Translations under genes and position numbers: made by a program
In this document: piece by piece, positions 62,995 through 64,000 of the stretch
Position numbering within the stretch: the first letter of the stretch is position 1
Layout: each line of letters begins with the position of its first letter
Assembly: GCF_002233755.1 (NCBI RefSeq)
Contig: NZ_NIFO01000005.1
Span: forward strand, 62,001 to 126,000
DNA: 64,000 bases
From: Acinetobacter piscicola
Lineage (GTDB): Bacteria; Pseudomonadota; Gammaproteobacteria; Pseudomonadales; Moraxellaceae
Direction: 5' to 3'
The notes under the pieces: model-generated
Seen by the model: only the letters and a program-made list of their open reading frames with translations
Told to the model about the DNA's origin: nothing
Databases searched by the model: none

Positions 62995-64000
62995 TATTAC
63001 AGTGTATTGTTTTTATTTGTATTTTTTTTAGTTTTGCACAAAATTTATTTGCTGAATCATTATTAGAAACCGATTTTAATAATCACAATAATCCATGCGC
63101 AGTGAAAATTCTAACAACACAAGTTGTTAAAGCGAATAAAAATTTAGCGCAAGTCCCTCAACAAGGTTGGCAAAACGTTCAATTACCCGATAATTGGGAA
63201 AACCGTTGGCCAGGTTATTCAGGCTCTGTTTGGTATCGAATCGTTTGGGAGTATCGATGTCGTGATGGTCAAGAGAAGCGTCCATTGGCCTTACTTATTG
63301 ACCGAATCATTATTGCAGGGATTGTATATAGCAATAATGAACTAATTTGGCATGATAAATCTCTTGTCAAACCTTTATCACGCAGCTGGAATATGCCTCG
63401 TTTTTGGATTTTACCATCAACATCATTAAATCAAGGTCGCAATGAAGTTTTAGTCAGAGTAGTGGGCGTCGCAACGCAGAATTCAGGTTTAGGTATTGTA
63501 AGTATTGATAATGCTGAAAAAATAAACAATATGCATGAAAAATTGATGTTCGAACGTAGAACGCTTTATTTTATTAATTTACTCATTACACTCGTTTTTG
63601 GAACAACTAGCTTTTTAATTTGGTTATTTAGACGCAGAGAAATTGCTTTTGGCTGGTTTGCTTTAAATTGTTTATTTTGGGCACTGTTTGTTAGTAACTT
63701 ACTCATCACAGAACCCTTTCCTTTCACTGACAGTTTAATTCACTCTCGTTTAAATCTTATTTTTTTGGTGGCTTATGCCTACACACTTTGTCTATTTGTT
63801 TGGCGCTTTGCTAATGTCATATTTGCGACTGTAGAAAAAATATTACTTACTTTAACCCTTGTAGTTACGATCATTTTATTACTAATTCCAGATCAATATC
63901 TATCAATCGCACTAAACGGTGCTTTTCTCTATAGCACTATTACTTTTGTTTCGAATTGTATTTTTGTTCAATGGATTGCATACAAAAAACGTAAATTTGA
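62940..64000 (+). CDS. Sensor histidine kinase with 7TM-DISM-like sensor, partial (right edge)
   Basis: The frame opens at ATG 62940 (MQQSQSNRHSSKSWNTLLIL) inside the end of the response regulator gene and stays open to the edge (about 353 codons). It has a signal or signal-anchor segment, a periplasmic jellyroll-like domain (GSVWYRIVWEYRCRDGQEKR; WILPSTSLNQGRNEVLVRVV), then consecutive membrane spans (YFINLLITLVFGTTSFLIWL; FGWFALNCLFWALFVSNLLI; and more), as in 7TMR-DISM kinases. The kinase core would lie beyond the edge, so the kinase call rests on the adjacent regulator. GGAAAC lies upstream of the ATG. Confidence 0.75.
   Translation, partial: MQQSQSNRHSSKSWNTLLILQCIVFICIFFSFAQNLFAESLLETDFNNHNNPCAVKILTTQVVKANKNLAQVPQQGWQNVQLPDNWENRWPGYSGSVWYRIVWEYRCRDGQEKRPLALLIDRIIIAGIVYSNNELIWHDKSLVKPLSRSWNMPRFWILPSTSLNQGRNEVLVRVVGVATQNSGLGIVSIDNAEKINNMHEKLMFERRTLYFINLLITLVFGTTSFLIWLFRRREIAFGWFALNCLFWALFVSNLLITEPFPFTDSLIHSRLNLIFLVAYAYTLCLFVWRFANVIFATVEKILLTLTLVVTIILLLIPDQYLSIALNGAFLYSTITFVSNCIFVQWIAYKKRKF

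Overview
The window is chromosomal DNA from a low-GC gammaproteobacterium, almost certainly an Acinetobacter species. The evidence is gene content and protein style: the pyrD-cvpA-purF run with scattered gspL/gspM, tsaD divergent from rpsU-yqeY, an 888-residue GlnD, an AlaA-type aminotransferase with an N-terminal extension, paired SfnB-family genes, and AT-rich codon use throughout. No tRNA, rRNA, CRISPR array or intact insertion sequence was seen. acnB is cut at the left edge and a sensor kinase gene at the right edge.

Layout. 1-3.9 kb: acnB (partial), a small hypothetical, a lipoprotein and a glutathione S-transferase, all on the minus strand. 4.3-8.3 kb: a sulfur-scavenging operon of two tandem SfnB-family flavin oxidoreductases and an LLM flavin monooxygenase, followed by a 32-codon ORF that looks like a broken next gene. 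8.3-10.5 kb: a markedly AT-rich island with a strong promoter, a 64-residue secreted peptide ending in Asn, an MccB-like ThiF-family adenylyltransferase and a HIT-family hydrolase. I read it as a microcin-C-like peptide-nucleotide system of unusual design. 10.8-12.8 kb: a TonB-dependent receptor. 12.9-24.4 kb: housekeeping (ychF, a DUF962 protein, a Crp/Fnr regulator, azlCD, purT, glnD, a dapC-like aminotransferase, a DUF4345 protein). 24.6-29 kb: an RND efflux adaptor and pump. 29.3-31.4 kb: a catecholate-type TonB receptor behind a good Fur box. 31.4-38.4 kb: msrB-gpx, the alaA-like gene, a periplasmic asparaginase/glutaminase, a phytase/esterase-like protein and tsaD. 38.5-45.8 kb: rpsU, yqeY, a frameshifted GNAT gene, two M48 peptidase genes, a 2-hydroxyacid dehydrogenase and a HolD-like gene. 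45.9-53.1 kb: a minus-strand run nitroreductase-gpsA-sixA-gspL-gspM-pyrD-cvpA-purF. 53.3-64 kb: a lipoprotein, a DEAD-box helicase, a cold-shock protein, a TusA-like protein, rpoH, thiS-thiG, a paralogous pair of exported proteins, a ygiN-mdaB-type quinone pair, a second GST, and a LuxR-type response regulator overlapping its kinase gene.

Most notable is the island at 8.58-10.48 kb. In microcin C, MccB joins AMP to the C-terminal Asn of a short peptide, and some clusters encode a HIT hydrolase that destroys the processed toxin for self-protection. All three elements are here, but the precursor carries a Sec-type signal peptide, no exporter gene is visible, the MccB homologue lacks the usual zinc cysteines, and a hairpin sits between peptide and enzyme genes. 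Also notable are two intergenic repeat families, each present as an inverted pair. In one family a 9-bp stem is kept by compensatory changes between the two copies, which points to a selected RNA or DNA fold.
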